Part shown: one piece after another, positions 4,784 to 5,297 of the stretch
Layout: each line of letters starts with the position of its first letter
How positions within the stretch are numbered: position 1 is the stretch's first letter
Assembly (NCBI GenBank): GCA_036375215.1
Contig: DASUSH010000026.1
Location: 1 to 5,297 of the forward strand
Direction of reading: 5' to 3'
DNA from: DASUSH01 sp036375215
GTDB lineage: Bacteria; Actinomycetota; Thermoleophilia; Solirubrobacterales; 70-9
Length of the DNA stretch: 5,297 bases
Notes under the pieces: generated by a model
Seen by the model: only the letters and a program-made list of their open reading frames with translations
Databases searched by the model: none
What the model was told of the DNA's origin: nothing
Program-made: the position numbers and the translations under genes

Positions 4784-5297
4784 CTACAGACCCAGCTCGG
4801 AGGGGACGGGCTTCTCCCCGGAGTAGTCGTAGAAGCCCTTGCCCGACTTGCGCCCGAAGTAGCCCGCGGCGACCATCTTGCGGAGGGTCGGCGGCGCCGC
4901 AAAGCGCTTCTCGCGGTACTCGTCGAACATCACGTCGCCGATCGCGGCGAGCGTGTCGAGGCCGACGAAGTCGGCGAGGGTGAGCGGCCCCATCGGGTGC
5001 CCGGCGCCGGCCTTCATCGCGGTGTCGATCTGGTCGATCGTGCCGAAGCCCTCCTCGTAGGCGCGGATCGCGTCAAGCATGTAGGGCACGAGCAGGCGGT
5101 TGACGATGAAGCCCGCCTTGTCCTTCGTCTCGACGGTGAGCTTGCCGAGGCTCTTGCCCCACTCGACACCGGCCTGGAACGCGTCGTCGGACGATGCGAC
5201 CGACCGGATCACCTCAAGCAGCTTCATCATCTGGACCGGGTTGAAGAAGTGGAGCCCGATGAAGCTCTCGGGCCGCTTCGTGGCGGTGGCCTGGGCG
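4784..5297 (-). CDS. 3-hydroxybutyryl-CoA dehydrogenase, C-terminal 170 residues (5' partial)
   Basis: The frame is open to the right edge, so the N-terminal NAD-binding Rossmann domain is outside the window; the ATG at 5230 is an internal Met. The enzyme oxidises (S)-3-hydroxybutyryl-CoA to acetoacetyl-CoA with NAD(P)+, or runs in reverse in butanoate and polyester metabolism. Visible hallmarks are RPESFIGLHFFNP, whose His (codon 5251-5249) is the catalytic base, and LLEVIRS, whose Glu (codon 5215-5213) follows it by 12 residues as in the family's His-Glu pair. The C-terminal domain then shows DKAGFIVNRLLVPYMLDAI, GHPMGPLTLADFVGLDT and GYFGRKSGKGFYDY. The length fits a free-standing dehydrogenase of about 280-290 residues (FadB2/PaaH/Hbd type) and not a fused multifunctional FadB. 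It reads in the same direction as the DivIVA pair, 45 bp upstream of them. Confidence 0.94.
   Translation of the reverse strand, partial: AQATATKRPESFIGLHFFNPVQMMKLLEVIRSVASSDDAFQAGVEWGKSLGKLTVETKDKAGFIVNRLLVPYMLDAIRAYEEGFGTIDQIDTAMKAGAGHPMGPLTLADFVGLDTLAAIGDVMFDEYREKRFAAPPTLRKMVAAGYFGRKSGKGFYDYSGEKPVPSELGL

Overview
The window looks like chromosomal DNA from a very GC-rich actinomycete-type bacterium. Third codon positions are almost all G or C, there are two tandem DivIVA-domain proteins of the actinobacterial kind, and there is a biotin-dependent acyl-CoA carboxylase beta subunit. The gene mix would suit Thermoleophilia/Solirubrobacterales or a related Actinomycetota lineage, but that placement is inference from protein style only. 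I see no mobile element, CRISPR array, tRNA or rRNA, and the coding density is very high.

Layout: (1) positions 2-295, plus strand, hold the 3' end of an acetoacetate-CoA ligase (acetoacetyl-CoA synthetase). (2) All other genes are on the minus strand, converge on that ligase and are tightly packed. Reading in the direction of transcription (right to left) they are: the 3' two-thirds of a 3-hydroxybutyryl-CoA dehydrogenase (5297-4784); a 45-bp gap with a small hairpin and a strong ribosome binding site; a DivIVA-domain protein with an 11-residue repeat rod (4738-4013); after 2 bp a second DivIVA-domain paralogue with an acidic tail (4010-3120); the acyl-CoA carboxylase carboxyltransferase (about 3094-1571); and after 72 bp a cytoplasmic beta-lactamase-fold serine hydrolase (1498-305). 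The serine hydrolase ends 9 bp from the ligase stop codon.

The metabolic genes centre on short-chain acyl-CoA chemistry. The dehydrogenase and the ligase both lead to acetoacetyl-CoA, and the carboxylase makes a malonyl-CoA-type product. Between them sit two coiled-coil proteins of the family that marks cell poles and division sites. Two features stand out. The two DivIVA paralogues share their flanking modules, but their rods differ by exactly 44 residues (four 11-residue units), matching a block of four Tyr-containing repeats found only in the first. Second, the carboxylase has no in-frame ATG near its expected N-terminus. It appears to start at a TTG joined to the preceding gene through a 10-codon mini-ORF with 4-base overlaps at both ends (ATGA, TTGA), or else a single-base deletion has disrupted an ATG start.
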